From: Liolophura sinensis | Lineage: Eukaryota; Mollusca; Polyplacophora; Chitonida; Chitonidae | NCBI RefSeq assembly: GCF_032854445.1 | Contig: NC_088307.1 | Location: 16,134,017 to 16,198,016, forward strand | Reading direction: 5' to 3' | Length of the DNA stretch: 64,000 nucleotides | Part shown: positions 22,010-34,120 of the stretch, piece after piece | Position numbering within the stretch: the first letter of the stretch is position 1 | Layout of the letters: each line of letters opens with the position of its first letter | Notes under the pieces: generated by a model | The model's database searches: none | Seen by the model: only the letters and a program-made list of their open reading frames with translations | Told to the model about the DNA's origin: nothing | Made by a program: the position numbers and the translations under genes

Positions 22010-22233
22010 TATATTTGAACAAATAGAGAAAGATCCCCTGGTGAGTTTCCTTACACAATCACAAAATCTTCACTTTTCTCCCAAGATAAGTTTGTGGATA
22101 GTTTTTAATATACTTTGTTGAAACAGAATAAGACAACATTTGGTATTTCATACTACCATAATACTGCAAGAAAATAGCCGCATTGTGGTATAAAACTGCA
22201 AAAGTGGATCAAGGGAGATAATAACTGACTGAC

Positions 22234-22417
22234 CTGTGTAGGTAGAAAAATAAGAGCAGCACAGATCATGACGATCATGAAGAGTTGGCTAGGCCAGATG
22301 TCAGGGAATATGTCACCGTAACCCACCGTGGAGAAAGTCACGATGACAAACCAGAAGGAATCCACCAGGTCAAACTGACGATTTCCTCCTCGTTGTAAAT
22401 GTTGAATACCACATGTG
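22234..22417 (-). CDS. slo2: Slo2 exon E9: pore loop, selectivity filter and S6
   Basis: 61 codons after one leading base. Begins [18 protein letters not shown] (turret), then [17 protein letters not shown] with the K+ filter TVGYGD, then [11 protein letters not shown] and S6 [15 protein letters not shown]. It matches vertebrate [15 protein letters not shown] and VVIMICVALVVLPLQ. Acceptor ctcttgcag, donor gtcagt. The intact filter argues for a conducting K+ channel. Confidence 0.98.
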
Positions 22418-23236
22418 CTGCAAGAGTGAAAAGTTCGTTACATTAAATTAACCACTGTTTGAAACCTGTAAGGATATACTTGTCACTTCACATAACATAT
22501 AATTGTATGTAATCTTCCACAAGACTACCTGCCACCTTACATGATATTATTCTACAAGATCTGATGGGGATCAATCATTTACAACACTGCAGGAAAGTGA
22601 AAAGGCCTTGGCCTTCAGGCATTTAATATGCTGCAATTGGTCATCAGCAACTTCCCAACCTCATCTGGTTTCATTATTTTGATGTAGTCTAATTATTAGA
22701 GAACAAAAACATTTTTGGAGGAGCGAATTTCTTTATTTATTTATTTTTTTTTTCTCTCAATTAGCATAGGTCTACCTACATGACGAGTTTTATTTGCCGG
22801 TACAAAGCTTATCTAACATCCCAGCTGGTTTGGTTGCTATATATTCTATGATAACACAGATGTGTTTCAGCCTGGCATTTTCACTAAGGTGTATGTAACA
22901 ACCACGGATTTCTGTTCACCTAATTGGGAAAAAAATACTACACAGCTTAGGTCATACTTGGCTAGCTAAACCAGGAAAGACAGATTTCTCATCCTGTCAA
23001 AAATGAAAACACAAAAAATAAGGTTCTCCAGGTTTCAACATGTATATCCATAAATCATGCCAATCAGGAGCTCAAATGTTTATGATCTTATTAGTGTGAA
23101 GTGCTGGTAATTGTTTTAACAAAGAATTGGAAGACGGTAGTAGAGTTTTTTGGTTGATGTTAGCAGGGGAAAAAAGATTGACAGCAGCTTTGCTGGGGAA
23201 TGGGTCACACTTCCCAAAACGACAAATTGGCCATAA

Positions 23237-24362
23237 ATCAGATTTACATGCACGTATCAGAGCACCAGACGTGCCCAGGGATTGAATCAGATTTACATGC
23301 ATGTATCTGGGCACCAGACGTGCCAAGGGATTCAATCAGATTTACATGCATGTATCTGGGCACCAGACGTGCCCAGGGATTGAATCAGATTTACATGCAT
23401 GTATCAGAGCACTAGACGTGCCAAAAGATTGAATCAGATTTACATGCATGTATCAGAGCACTAGACGTGCCAAAGGATTGAATCAGATTTACATGCATGT
23501 ATCAGAGCACCAGACGTGCCCAGGGATTGAATCAGATTTACATGCATGTATCAGAGCACTAGACGTGCCAAAGGATTGAATCAGATTTACATGATGTATC
23601 AGAGCACTAGACGTGCCAAAGGATTGAATCAGATTTACATGCATGTATCTGGGCACCAGACGTGCCAAGGGATTGAATCAGATTTACATGCATGTATCAG
23701 AGCACTAGACGTGCCCAGGGATTGAATCAGATTTACATGCATGTATCTGGGCACCAGACGTGCCAAAGGATTGAATCAGATTTACATGCATGTATCAGAG
23801 CACCAGACGTGCCCAGGGATTGAATTAGATTTACATGCATGCATCTGGGCACCAGATGTGCCAAGGGATTCAATCAGATTTACATGCATGTATCTGGGCA
23901 CCGGGCGTGCCCAGGGATTGAATTAGATTTACATGCATGCATCTGGGCACCAGATGTGCCAAGGGATTCAATCAGATTTACATGCATGTATCTGGGCACC
24001 GGGCGTGCTCGGGGATTGAATCAGATTTACATGCATGTATCAGAGCACTAGACGTGCCAAAGGATTGAATCAGATTTACATGCATGTATCAGAGCACCAG
24101 ACGTGCCCAGGGATTGAATCAGATTTACATGCATGTATCAGAGCACTAGACGTGCCAAAGGATTGAATCAGATTTACATGCATGTATCAGAGCACTAGAC
24201 GTGCCAAAGGATTGAATCAGATTTACATGCACGTATCTGGGCACCAGATGTGCCAAGGGATTCAAATTTACATGCACGTATTTGGACACGAGACATGCCC
24301 AGGGATTCAATCAGATTTACATGCATGTACCTTGGGCACCAGATGTGCCAAGGGATTCAAGC
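23237..24362. repeat. 49-bp minisatellite, about 23 copies
   Basis: Unit contains atcagatttacatgcatgta then tcagagcaccagacgtgccc or ctgggcaccagacgtgccaa. At least two variants (cagagcac and ctgggcac) are interspersed. Located in the intron between E8 and E9. Confidence 0.95.
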
Positions 24363-24407
24363 TTATTTCTGGGCTTCTTTCTACGGTAAGGAATGGCCCC
24401 TGGCTCA

Positions 24408-25807
24408 CAGATTATTGGCGTAAAAGCTACAGAGGTGAATTCAGGAGCTTGAAGTCACTCTGCTGAAGCCTTAATCCTGCTGCAGCTTATTGGCGTAAAA
24501 GCTACAGAGGTGAATTCAGGAGCTTGATGTCACTCTGCTGAAGCCTTAATCCCACTGCAGCTTATTGGCGTAAAAGCTACAGAGGTGAATTCAGGAGCTT
24601 GAAGTCACTCTGCTGAAGCCTTAATCCCACTGCAGCTTATTGGCGTAAAAGCTACATAGGTGAATTCAGGAGCTTGATGTCACTCTGCTGAAGCCTTAAT
24701 CCCACTGCAGCTTATTGGCGTAAAAGCTACAGAGGTGAATTCAGGAGGTTGAAGTCACTCTGCTGAAGCCTTAATCCCACTGCAGCTTATTGGCGTAAAA
24801 GCTACATAGGTGAATTCAGGAGCTTGAAGTCACTCTGCTGAAGCCTTAATCCTGCTGCAGCTTACTGGCGTAAAAGCTACATAGGTGAATTCAGGAGGTT
24901 GAAGTCACTTTGCTGAAGCCTTAATCCTGCTGCAGCTTACTGGCGTAAAAGCTACATAGGTGAATTCAGGAGCTTGAAGTCACTATGCTGAAGCCTTAAT
25001 CCCACTGCAGCTTATTGGCGTAAAAGCTACATAGGTGAATTCAGGAGCTTGATGTCACTCTGCTGAAGCCTTAATCCTGCTGCAGCTTATTGGCGTAAAA
25101 GCTACATAGGTGAATTCAGGAGGTTGATGTCACTCTGCTGAAGCCTTAATCCTGCTGCAGCTTACTGGCGTAAAAGCTACAGAGGTGAATTCAGGAGGTT
25201 GAAGTCACTCTGCTGAAGCCTTAATCCTGCTGCAGCTTACTGGCGTAAAAGCTACAGAGGCGAATTCAGGAGGTTGAAGTCACTCTGCTGAAGCCTTAAT
25301 CCTGCTGCAGCTTACTGGCGTAAAAGCTACATAGGTGAATTCAGGAGCTTGAAGTCACTCTGCTGAAGCCTGAATCCCACTGCAGCTTATTGGCGTAAAA
25401 GCTACATAGGTGAATTCAGGAGCTTGATGTCACTCTGCTGAAGCCTTAATCCTGCTGCAGCTTATTGGCGTAAAAGCTACATAGGTGAATTCAGGAGGTT
25501 GAAGTCACTCTGCTGAAGCCTTAATCCCGCTGCATCTTATTGGCGTAAAAGCTACACAGGTGAATTCAGGAGCTTGAAGTCACTCTGCTGAAGCCTTAAT
25601 CCCACTGCAGCTTATTGGCGTAAAAGCTACACAGGTGAATTCAGGAGCTTGATGTCACTCTGCTGAAGCCTTAATCCTGCTGCAGCTTATTGGCGTAAAA
25701 GCTACATAGGTGAATTCAGGAGGTTGAAGTCACTCTGCTGAAGCCTTAATCCTGCTGCAGCTTATTGGCGTAAAAGCTACATAGGTGAATTCAGGAGCTT
25801 GAAGTCA
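24408..25807. repeat. 75-bp minisatellite, about 18.7 copies
   Basis: Highly uniform unit containing cttattggcgtaaaagctac, aggtgaattcaggagcttga and tctgctgaagccttaatccc. It starts about 45 bp after the 49-bp array ends. High identity between copies suggests recent expansion or homogenisation. Confidence 0.96.
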
Positions 25808-26490
25808 GAATTTTTGTTCGTCCAGTTTTCCTCTGCACTCTCCTCCATTTCACGAAACAACAATAAAGCCATCTGCCATTGTATATGCACATATGTCACG
25901 CATTCTTGAGCTCGGAGTTATTTTGACTCACATTTATGCAGAATCAAATAAATAAATAAATAAACCTATTAGCTCTAGCTACAAAAATACACTAATCTTT
26001 TAGTCAGGCCTCTCAAAGCTGACCAGGATGCTGAAACACATGTATCCTTCAAATTAGTACTAATCATTTATCAATACAAAAAAAATGTAACACGCGTATC
26101 CCTAATGCCATTTCTTCAGCAGCCGGCCAAACTGCTGCTAATAATTTTCTCCATCAATATTATTTTTTCATAACATATCCATTCCTGTTCTTGTTTAACT
26201 CCCTCATACATCACAATAAAAACAGGAAAGGCTAGCAGAATTCCATTAATTTAATCATGATCTAATTGCAGCAAACAGTTATATAATTACAGTTGAAGAA
26301 AAAAACAAAACTTCCATTTGATGCCAGAAACTTACACCACCTGAACCACCTGATTTTAACAAGATGACTGACCTTTAGCGAACAGTGTGGGAGGACAGGT
26401 AGGGGAGGCGGGGGCGATTACAGCAGCAGAGATAATGTTGTAAAAGAGGTTTTAGGTAATCTCTTCTGGATCCAGGGTAGTTATACTGAC

Positions 26491-26585
26491 CTTATAAAAA
26501 CCAGGCTGAGTAAAGTGGCTGATAAGATCATAAGCTGTTGAGCAAGAGCGGACTGTGACTTCTGCATCACACGATGGAGGTCATT
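26491..26585 (-). CDS. slo2: Slo2 exon E8: S5
   Basis: Reads NDLHRVMQKSQSALAQQLMI then LSATLLSLVFI, ending with AG that joins C of the next exon to form Ser. It matches vertebrate [32 protein letters not shown]. Acceptor tccttgtag, donor gtcagt. A full-length SINE starts 43 bp upstream of its acceptor. Confidence 0.95.
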
Positions 26586-28636
26586 CTACAAGGACGCAAT
26601 AAAAGCATGAAAACATTGTCATCTGATGGATTTATTTATTTATTTGATGGGTGTATTCCGCTGTACTCTAGAATATTTCACTTATCCGACGGCCGCCAGC
26701 ATTATGGTGGGTGGAAACCGTGCAGAGCCCGGGGGAAATCCACAACCATCAGCAGGTTGCTGCCAGATCTTCCCACGTACGGCTGGAGAGGAAGCCAGCA
26801 TGAGCTGGACTTGAACTCACAGCAACCCCATTGGTGAGAGACTCCTGGGTCATTACGCTGCGTTAGTGTGCTAACCGACTGAGCCACGGAGGCCCCTCAT
26901 CTGATGGAGGTGCTCACTCCGCAACAAGATAAACATGGGCATTAAAACAGTGAAAATGTCATTTTACAAGTAGAAAAATGAGAGCATTAAAGCAAATAAA
27001 ACATGATCACTGGATGAAAGACTTTCTGCCTGGAGAAATTAAGGTTTTAAAATTGACGGTAATAAAATACGGTCAATGAGTGCTTTGTGCTGCAAACCTT
27101 TCCTATCCACACAAAGCACATTAAATTACGGTAAGGCGATAAAGCTGGATTTCATGACATGTACTGGAATTAACTCATTAAAGGAAGAATTACAAGACAG
27201 TAATGAAACTTAAATACTGAATTCAGTTAGCTAACTTGAATAGGGAGTTCTGTTTTGCACAAATGACCATTTTTTCTAGACACCAACAATTTACTCTGTC
27301 TCCAAATATCTATTTCATAAAGTTAATTCTACATATACATGTATGTAAAGTTTCTAAATATCTGAATTCAGCATTCTGTATATATAATATGCGTAAATCA
27401 AATATCAAAGATGGCCATCAAAGATTCTACTGTGAATGTCAGCATAGCCCTGGGGGAGACAGAGGCTGTAATACCCTGTCCCTGCCCCCTCCCACACTGG
27501 CAATCATGGGGAAAGGTTAATGACACACAAGTAACCGTTGTCTTAAAACTCCAGGTGCTGACCTATCAAAGAGCAATGAACCTTAGTTAATGTTTGTATA
27601 GCCAGCAGCTGATTTATGCAACAAGGAAGGATTTGATATCATAGGAGCTGAATGGTGAGGCCATATTTCATGGCAGACAAGATGTATTTCTCATAAATAA
27701 CACTTGATACAAAGCAGACATTAAAAGCACAACAGAAAGCATCAGAGATTGCAGGATCATGTTTGTGACCATGTTTTCACACCCAAGACAAGGAAAGCTA
27801 CAAACTTTTGCGGTTTGCTTTCAATTACCCTGAATTTTACACAAATTCAACCACCTACACAGCACGCTGTGACACATCTGAGGACATTCTCTCATGGCCA
27901 GGGATATATTTTATATTTCCCTGAAGGCTCTCTCTGCCCCTCATTCAGCACCGGATTGGAATCTTCAAAATATTATCAAGTAAGTCTTCAATCTTATTAA
28001 GGATGTATGGTCCATGAACACCAATAAACCTATATCATTAACGGGCAAATTTCTTTGCAGGCCAGTCAGAACACCAATCAAATAAAAAAATTACACAATA
28101 AATTTTAAGAGCATATATGTCAAAAGCACACATAGCTGATACTTAATTACCAAGTAATAGAATCATTTGTTTCAATCACAAACATCTTTTTGTATCTATG
28201 TTTTTCTCTGAAAGAAATTAGCCTCATCAATCAGTATGCAGGGCTCCAAACTGATAGGCATCTGTCTGTTCGGTGAAACGGTAATTTCTGGACATACTTC
28301 TGCTTGTTTGTGTGGTAAAAACTGTGAGCTGAGGGCAGGGTGGGTGGGGTTACACCATTATGTAGCAAATGCCACTTGCTTATTCTAATATTCACACAAT
28401 ATTTGTCTCTGAAGATAATTTCCCTAATTCCTCAATCTTTTCACATACAAAACAGCAGCTTTCAGTGTACCTTTTCAATTTGACTTTGGAGACAAAACTG
28501 CATTGGTCGGATTGGCCAATTTCAGGGCTTCACAAAAAGTATCATTTTAGCAGTCTACGTACAATAATGCCTTCAGAATATGCTTGTGTAAACATGCAAA
28601 AAGACTGTCAAATTGCAATACAAAAGAAAAACTTAC
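26586..28636 (-). other. intron between E7 and E8
   Basis: Contains the full SINE-A at 26,629. The remaining sequence is AT-rich and unique; no further exon seen. Confidence 0.8.
26629..26896 (-). mobile_element. SINE-A, full length
   Basis: All parts are present from the (aaat) tail to the head gggcctccgtggctcagtcg (reverse strand). Inserted 43 bp upstream of the acceptor of exon E8, in the sense direction of the gene. Confidence 0.95.
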
Positions 28637-28720
28637 AAACATATTTTCCAAGGCAGATTTTGCCAACCAGCAGTTAAGAAATACGGGGATGAAAATCTGT
28701 TTTAACGGTGGCCAAAACAC
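28637..28720 (-). CDS. slo2: Slo2 exon E7: S4 and S4-S5 linker
   Basis: 28 codons, phase 0: [20 protein letters not shown] then KSALENMF. Nearly identical to vertebrate [26 protein letters not shown]. As usual for Slo2, the S4 lacks the regular arginine ladder of classical voltage sensors. Acceptor cttgttccag, donor gtaagt. Confidence 0.96.
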
Positions 28721-29090
28721 CTGGAACAAGAAAAGGAAGAAAACATTTGCAACATTACCTGTGCAGGCTTGAATCCCCATTACATAAATATATACACACA
28801 ACATGTAGAAACTGTCGAGCGCAGAGTTTACATATATATTTTTAAAATATTATTTATATATATATATAATAATTATTAATATATGGCTGTCAAAGAGTAC
28901 ATCTATGGTATGCAACTTTTATAGTAAGTTCCAAGATTTATTATTTATTTGCTCATTCAGTTGCACAGGGATAATTGCTAAAACAGACACTGACATGTTT
29001 TCTAGGATACTATATATCCATACATTATATATATATATATATATATACACACAAATAGGATGTGAGATAAAAGTGATGATCCATACTCAC

Positions 29091-29165
29091 TGTGACAACA
29101 AATGGTACGGTATTGATGAGTTCCAAAATAAATTCTACACTAATTATTTGCTGAAGTATGTTGCC
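29091..29165 (-). CDS. slo2: Slo2 exon E6: S2-S3 turn and S3
   Basis: 25 codons, phase 0 at both ends: GNILQQIISVEFILELINTV then PFVVT. It matches vertebrate [25 protein letters not shown]. Acceptor ttctttcag, donor gtgagt. Only 231 bp separate it from exon E5. Confidence 0.95.
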
Positions 29166-29396
29166 CTGAAAGAAAATGAAAACACTGGAATTAAACCCGT
29201 TCAAACACACATACGTGTAGTTTTAATTGGATTTATAATCTATAACTTACATTGCATTTACAGTTAGAACAGGTGTTAACCTAGATCTAGATGACCGCGC
29301 AAGATGAATCTACATTCATCTGTATTACTCACTACAAGTTTTACTTATTCATTTATTTCTTGCTTTTCGTACACACACACATAAGTCAAATTCTAC

Positions 29397-29505
29397 CTTG
29401 TAGCTGAGGTACTGCACAAGTATAGTTTCTGTCAGGCTGATGATCGCCACGGTAACCTGACACTCCCAAACCCCCGGAGGTCGACACACCCACAGAATCT
29501 GCTGC
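29397..29505 (-). CDS. slo2: Slo2 exon E5: transmembrane segment S2
   Basis: Encodes QQILWVCRPPGVWECQVTVA then IISLTETILVQYLSYK. It matches vertebrate [20 protein letters not shown] and SFLETMLLIYLSYK. The acceptor is tatttgtag and the donor gtagaa. The intron 5' of it is about 14.3 kb, the longest in the gene. Confidence 0.95.
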
Positions 29506-29944
29506 CTACAAATATTAGCGAGTTTGCGGAACAATTATTTGTGATTGCATGGTGAAGTTATAATGAATGCTGTCAGACCTTGTTTGTTTGCGTGTTTTAA
29601 CACTGTTGGAAGTTAATCTGACCTATGTATAGCCACAGTTTATGCTGTGATGTATTTTCATTACACATTACGTTCTTTTCAGCAAGATCAAGGTTAAAAT
29701 CTTTGCACTGACAGTCAGGGGTGTCTGCCATTAAATAATGTGCGAATGCATTTTACTAAACAACGTGCAATTGTGCTTGATATTTGAAGGGAACAGCGTT
29801 AAAGAACAAATATACACTACACAAATGTACCTAATTATTACTGATATTAGGACCTTCACTGGCCCAGTCTCCCCTTTAGGTGTTCAATAATAGCCTCACT
29901 GTAGCCCATCTTGTGCATCAAGATCTTCTGTACCTCACCATAAT

Positions 29945-30197
29945 TGTGAGTGAGTGAGTGCTTGGGGCTCAACCCAGGATGGATTTCCACCGCTCTTTCC
30001 TCTAGTGCTGCTTCACTGAGACACTTTACTAAAGGCAAGTAAGCTGCCCCGCCCAAGCCATAATACTGATACGGGTCAATCAGTCGCTGAACGCAAAGAG
30101 AGGAAGTTACAATTTCCTCTTTTAAGGCCAGGACTGACCCTGGATCTACCGCCCCTGAAGCGGATGCAAAGCCAACTGAGATATTGGGGTCTCACCA
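29945..30197 (-). mobile_element. SINE-B, partial and diverged
   Basis: Shares gatttccaccgctctttcct, ctagtgctgcttcactgaga and acttcctcttttaa-like segments with the copy at 13,893. The 3' gacgttaaac part is deleted (gagtgcttggggctcaaccc). Confidence 0.8.
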
Positions 30198-31992
30198 TAA
30201 TTATGAATCAGAAGGTATAACTATTGAGTACTGAAGTCAATTTAGTGGTCAGTGTCCATTCAAAAGAAATGTTCTAACGGCAATCATTCACAAACCCAAA
30301 AACAGACTAAATCTAAATTCTGCTACAATATGTCAAAATCCTGAAAAAAAAAAACAAAAAAACAAAACAAAACAAGATATATGTAGACATGATATAAACA
30401 TAAATTAGTTCTAACCACATTTGGTGGACATCCACAAGTAGTTCTTAACTGTTCCGACTAAAACCAAAAAAAAAAAAAAAAACCCCCACATGAAACCAGA
30501 TAAGCAGGCCAACGAACAACCTAGCTCCAGAGTTGATTTCTTATTTAGGCCCGGGCTCGTCCTTATAAGCTTCAAACTGTGATGTGATTAAATTATGTCT
30601 GGCAGTTTCTTAAATATTGCACAAAGAAAGCTATAATATCAAAATACTGATTAACGGACAAATAAGTGGATGGAGAAGCCTTACACGGAACAGTTCTCAA
30701 GGCCCCCCGAGATTCCTGGGCGTATACTGAAATTTAACACAGAATTGTAAAAAGACTCATTTATATCTTATAATACAACAGTTGAGGGGTCAGGGTGGGG
30801 GGTGGATGCAATGATCTGCCTACTGTTTAATTTTACATGTATTTAGTATGAATTAAGTTCATACGTCACAGACAGCCTAGAGGAATGAAGAGAGTCTGAT
30901 GCTGGATGACAAGTGTATAATTACACGACACGTTTTCTATTAACTTCATTAAAACTTTTGGAAGTATTTACAGGTGCAAATTTTATATTTGTTATTCGGA
31001 ATTGCATGTTGTTAAAGTGCATGCCAGACCGTTCATCAATTTCATCAGGAAACTTTTATGAGTGCTGTCATGTTGTCTTGATCTTCTAAACTATTGGATA
31101 TTCAGCTATCCAAGAATCCATTTGAAGGCCTGCTACACAGGAAATTGTACCACAAGAAGACTGAGAAGTTTTAGGTGTACATTATTATATTAAATCCCCA
31201 CACAAATTTCCCTGAAGTAAATCCATCAGTTACCACCCGAATACCTTGTTGTAAGGATTGTGCCCATCACTGTATACAACCTTGATCCGCATAATTACGG
31301 TAGACGCCAACCCCATCTCATTTCAGAGTAGATGTGCGAGACAAGTGAAAGCATATCTGTCACTTGTAGATGTCAGACTGGTCTATTTATTATGGTTCCA
31401 TCCTTCAGAGTTCTGTAGTCTGACATATTCCTTGGAAAGTGCCATATACTTTTAGTCCAATACCATTTACAGACTGACCTTTTCAAATCTATCATCATGG
31501 TCAGTGGTGATGGTACCATGCCAGAGTGCCTTAAGTGAGCACTTGAATACTATTAGAGACCAGAAGTTTAATGACAGATATTTTGCAGGATGAACTGACT
31601 ATATCCTTCTATGAAATTTGTTTGAAACAGGATTAGGATGCCCTCCGTACATTTTATTCAAATGTGACTTCTGATATTTTGGTGATAGGGTGTTTTGTGA
31701 GTTGGAGGTTATAAAAGGGACTGGGGGAAAAAAGTTGCTCAAGTTTCTAATTTTCAAGATTCTCTGATTTACAATTTAACTTTAGGGGCTAAGGTCACTG
31801 AGTGTATAAAAGTGGAGTCAAAAATCACCAGTTATGTGATAAAAAGTGTAATTAATCATCGTGTTGTACATGCATGCCATGATTCCACAGGCACAAGTGA
31901 ACCAAAACCACATCAAACATCCTAATCACTGAATTATTTCCAGTATAAGGCCACCTAATGTGTATCTACAAAATCTCACGCCTCAATCTATG

Positions 31993-32253
31993 AATTTTAT
32001 TCACTTGACTGCATTTTTACGCCGTACTCAACAATGTTTCACTTACACCACGGCGGCCAGCATTATGGTTGGAGGAAACCGGGCAAAGCCTAGGGGAAAC
32101 CCATGACCATCCGCAGGTTGCTGGAAGACCTTCCCATGTATGACTGGAAAGGAAAGCCAGCATGAGCTTTAGATTTAACTGACAGTGGCCACCTTGATGA
32201 GAAGCTCCTGAGTCACTGTGCTACACTGGCACGCCAAACTACCTGGCCACGGT
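31993..32253 (-). mobile_element. SINE-A, old diverged copy
   Basis: Recognisable body (cggcggccagcattatggtt, gcaggttgctggaagacctt) with a mutated head and tail. Confidence 0.82.
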
Positions 32254-32816
32254 CTGGATCTACACAGTAGCCTAGCTCATATGTGGATCTACACAGTAGC
32301 CTAGCTCGTATGTCAAGTAGAAAATATGCATCAATTAATGTAGATTCTTAAGTTGTGTTTATGGATTATATAAGTGTGTATGCAAGTATATATGTATATT
32401 TTACAATGACATCATCCTTATGGTTCACTGTCCCACTCACTCTTGTGGGGCTTTGATGAAAATAAATGGTGAACAATGATTGTACGGTCATTTGTGCTGT
32501 CAAATTCATGTTGAAGATAATTTGTCTTCCACTTATATGAGGTACACATTTGCATGTCACACGTCTGTCAGTGACTTGATAACAGTAGGTTGGTGGTTTT
32601 TCACAGGCACTCTAATTTCCTCCACTCCTAAAACTCCATCATACAAGCTTGTGAAAAAAACAAATGAACATGGCATTACGCAACAATCAAATATATACAT
32701 AAATAAATATCCATAGTCCTTAATATCCGTTTTACAATCCACATCCAAAAATTAAAAAAAAAAAAAAAAAAATAATAAGCAAAGTTATTTAATGGTGTTT
32801 CTACAGATGCTTATAC

Positions 32817-32940
32817 GCAGGCCTGCGGACGGTCGTGGGTTCCCCCCAGTTTCTGCCCAGTTTCCTCCCACCATTAATGCTGGCCGCCGTCATATAAGTG
32901 AAATATTCTTGAGTACGGTGTAAACCAATCAAACTAAATT
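32817..32940 (+). mobile_element. SINE-A fragment (3' part)
   Basis: Contains gcctgcggacggtcgtgggt, cctcccaccattaatgctgg and gtgaaatattcttgagtacg. Confidence 0.88.
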
Positions 32941-33440
32941 ATATTAATTACTGATGCTTATACATAATTTGACATTTTCCCCCCCCTTAAGTATACAGAA
33001 AAACAACAACAAATGATTAACGGGAAATCTGCATCTATATGCTCATCATTGTACACATTTTTATGTGAAAAGAAAATTGTCTCCGAAACAGCAAAGGAAA
33101 AACATGTAAGAACGTTTAATTCTTACTAATCACGAGGCAGCATGTCATCCATCACTTGATCACCATAAATGCAAATCCCTACGGAAACAGACTTTCTTAG
33201 AAAAATATTTACAGATGTGTAATCGACCAATCTATCACAATCTTGGTCTATAATTAATGCCTCACCATATTTGTATGCTCAGGCCACCACAACCAACCCT
33301 CCAAAATAATGGTCTGAGACCTAACGTTTTTATTGGGCTTAAGATGGAATTTCTTTGTGGGGTTTTTTTTTGGCTCAGTGTTAGTGTATTCAAAATCCTT
33401 AACTCTTTCATCAGCCAGAATGTAAATAAAAAATGTGTTT

Positions 33441-34120
33441 TGATTCTGATCCAGATGTTTGAGTGGAGACCCCACTTTTTTTATTCTGATCCTGATTTTT
33501 GAATGGAGACCCCACATTTTTGATTCTGATCCAGATGTTTGAATGGAGACCCCATTTTTTTTTATCCTGATCCAAATGTTTGAATGGAGACCCCATTTTT
33601 TTTTTAATCCTGATCCAAATGTTTCAATGGAGAGCTCAGTTTTTGGATTCTGATCCAGATTTTTGAATGGAGACCCCAGATTGTGATTTCTGATCTAGAT
33701 TTTTGAATGAAGACCCGAGTTTTTTTTATCCTGATCCAAATGTTTGAATGGAACCCCCAGTTTTTATTATCCTCATCCAGATTTTTGAATGGGGAGCTCA
33801 GTTTTTGGATTCTGATCCAGATTTTTGAATGGTGACCCCAGTTTTTGGATTCTGATCCAGATGTTTGAATGGAGACCCCAGATTTTGGATTCTGATCCAG
33901 ATTTTTGAACGGAGATCCCAGATTTTGGATTCTGATCCAGATTTTTGAACAGAGATCCCAGATTTTGGATTCTGATCCAGATTTTTGAATGGAGACCCCA
34001 GATTTTGGATTATGATCCAGACTTTTGAATAGAGACCCCAGACTTTGGATTCTGATCCAGACTTTTGAATGGTGACCCCAGTTTTGGGATTCTGATCCAG
34101 ATTTTTGCATGGAGATCCAG
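33441..34120. repeat. 40-bp minisatellite, about 17 copies
   Basis: Unit gattctgatccagatttttg then aatggagaccccagattttg. Because 40 is not a multiple of three and the unit lacks stops on the minus strand, long reading frames (up to 168 codons) run through it. It lies in the 14-kb intron; I do not regard it as coding. Confidence 0.95.

Noticed and set aside
22153-22365. Use of the internal Met at 22,365 as a start of a separate short channel protein
   Set aside because: The apparent Met is in an alternative reading of the exon border; the exon extends to 22,417 with a good acceptor and a family match upstream of it.
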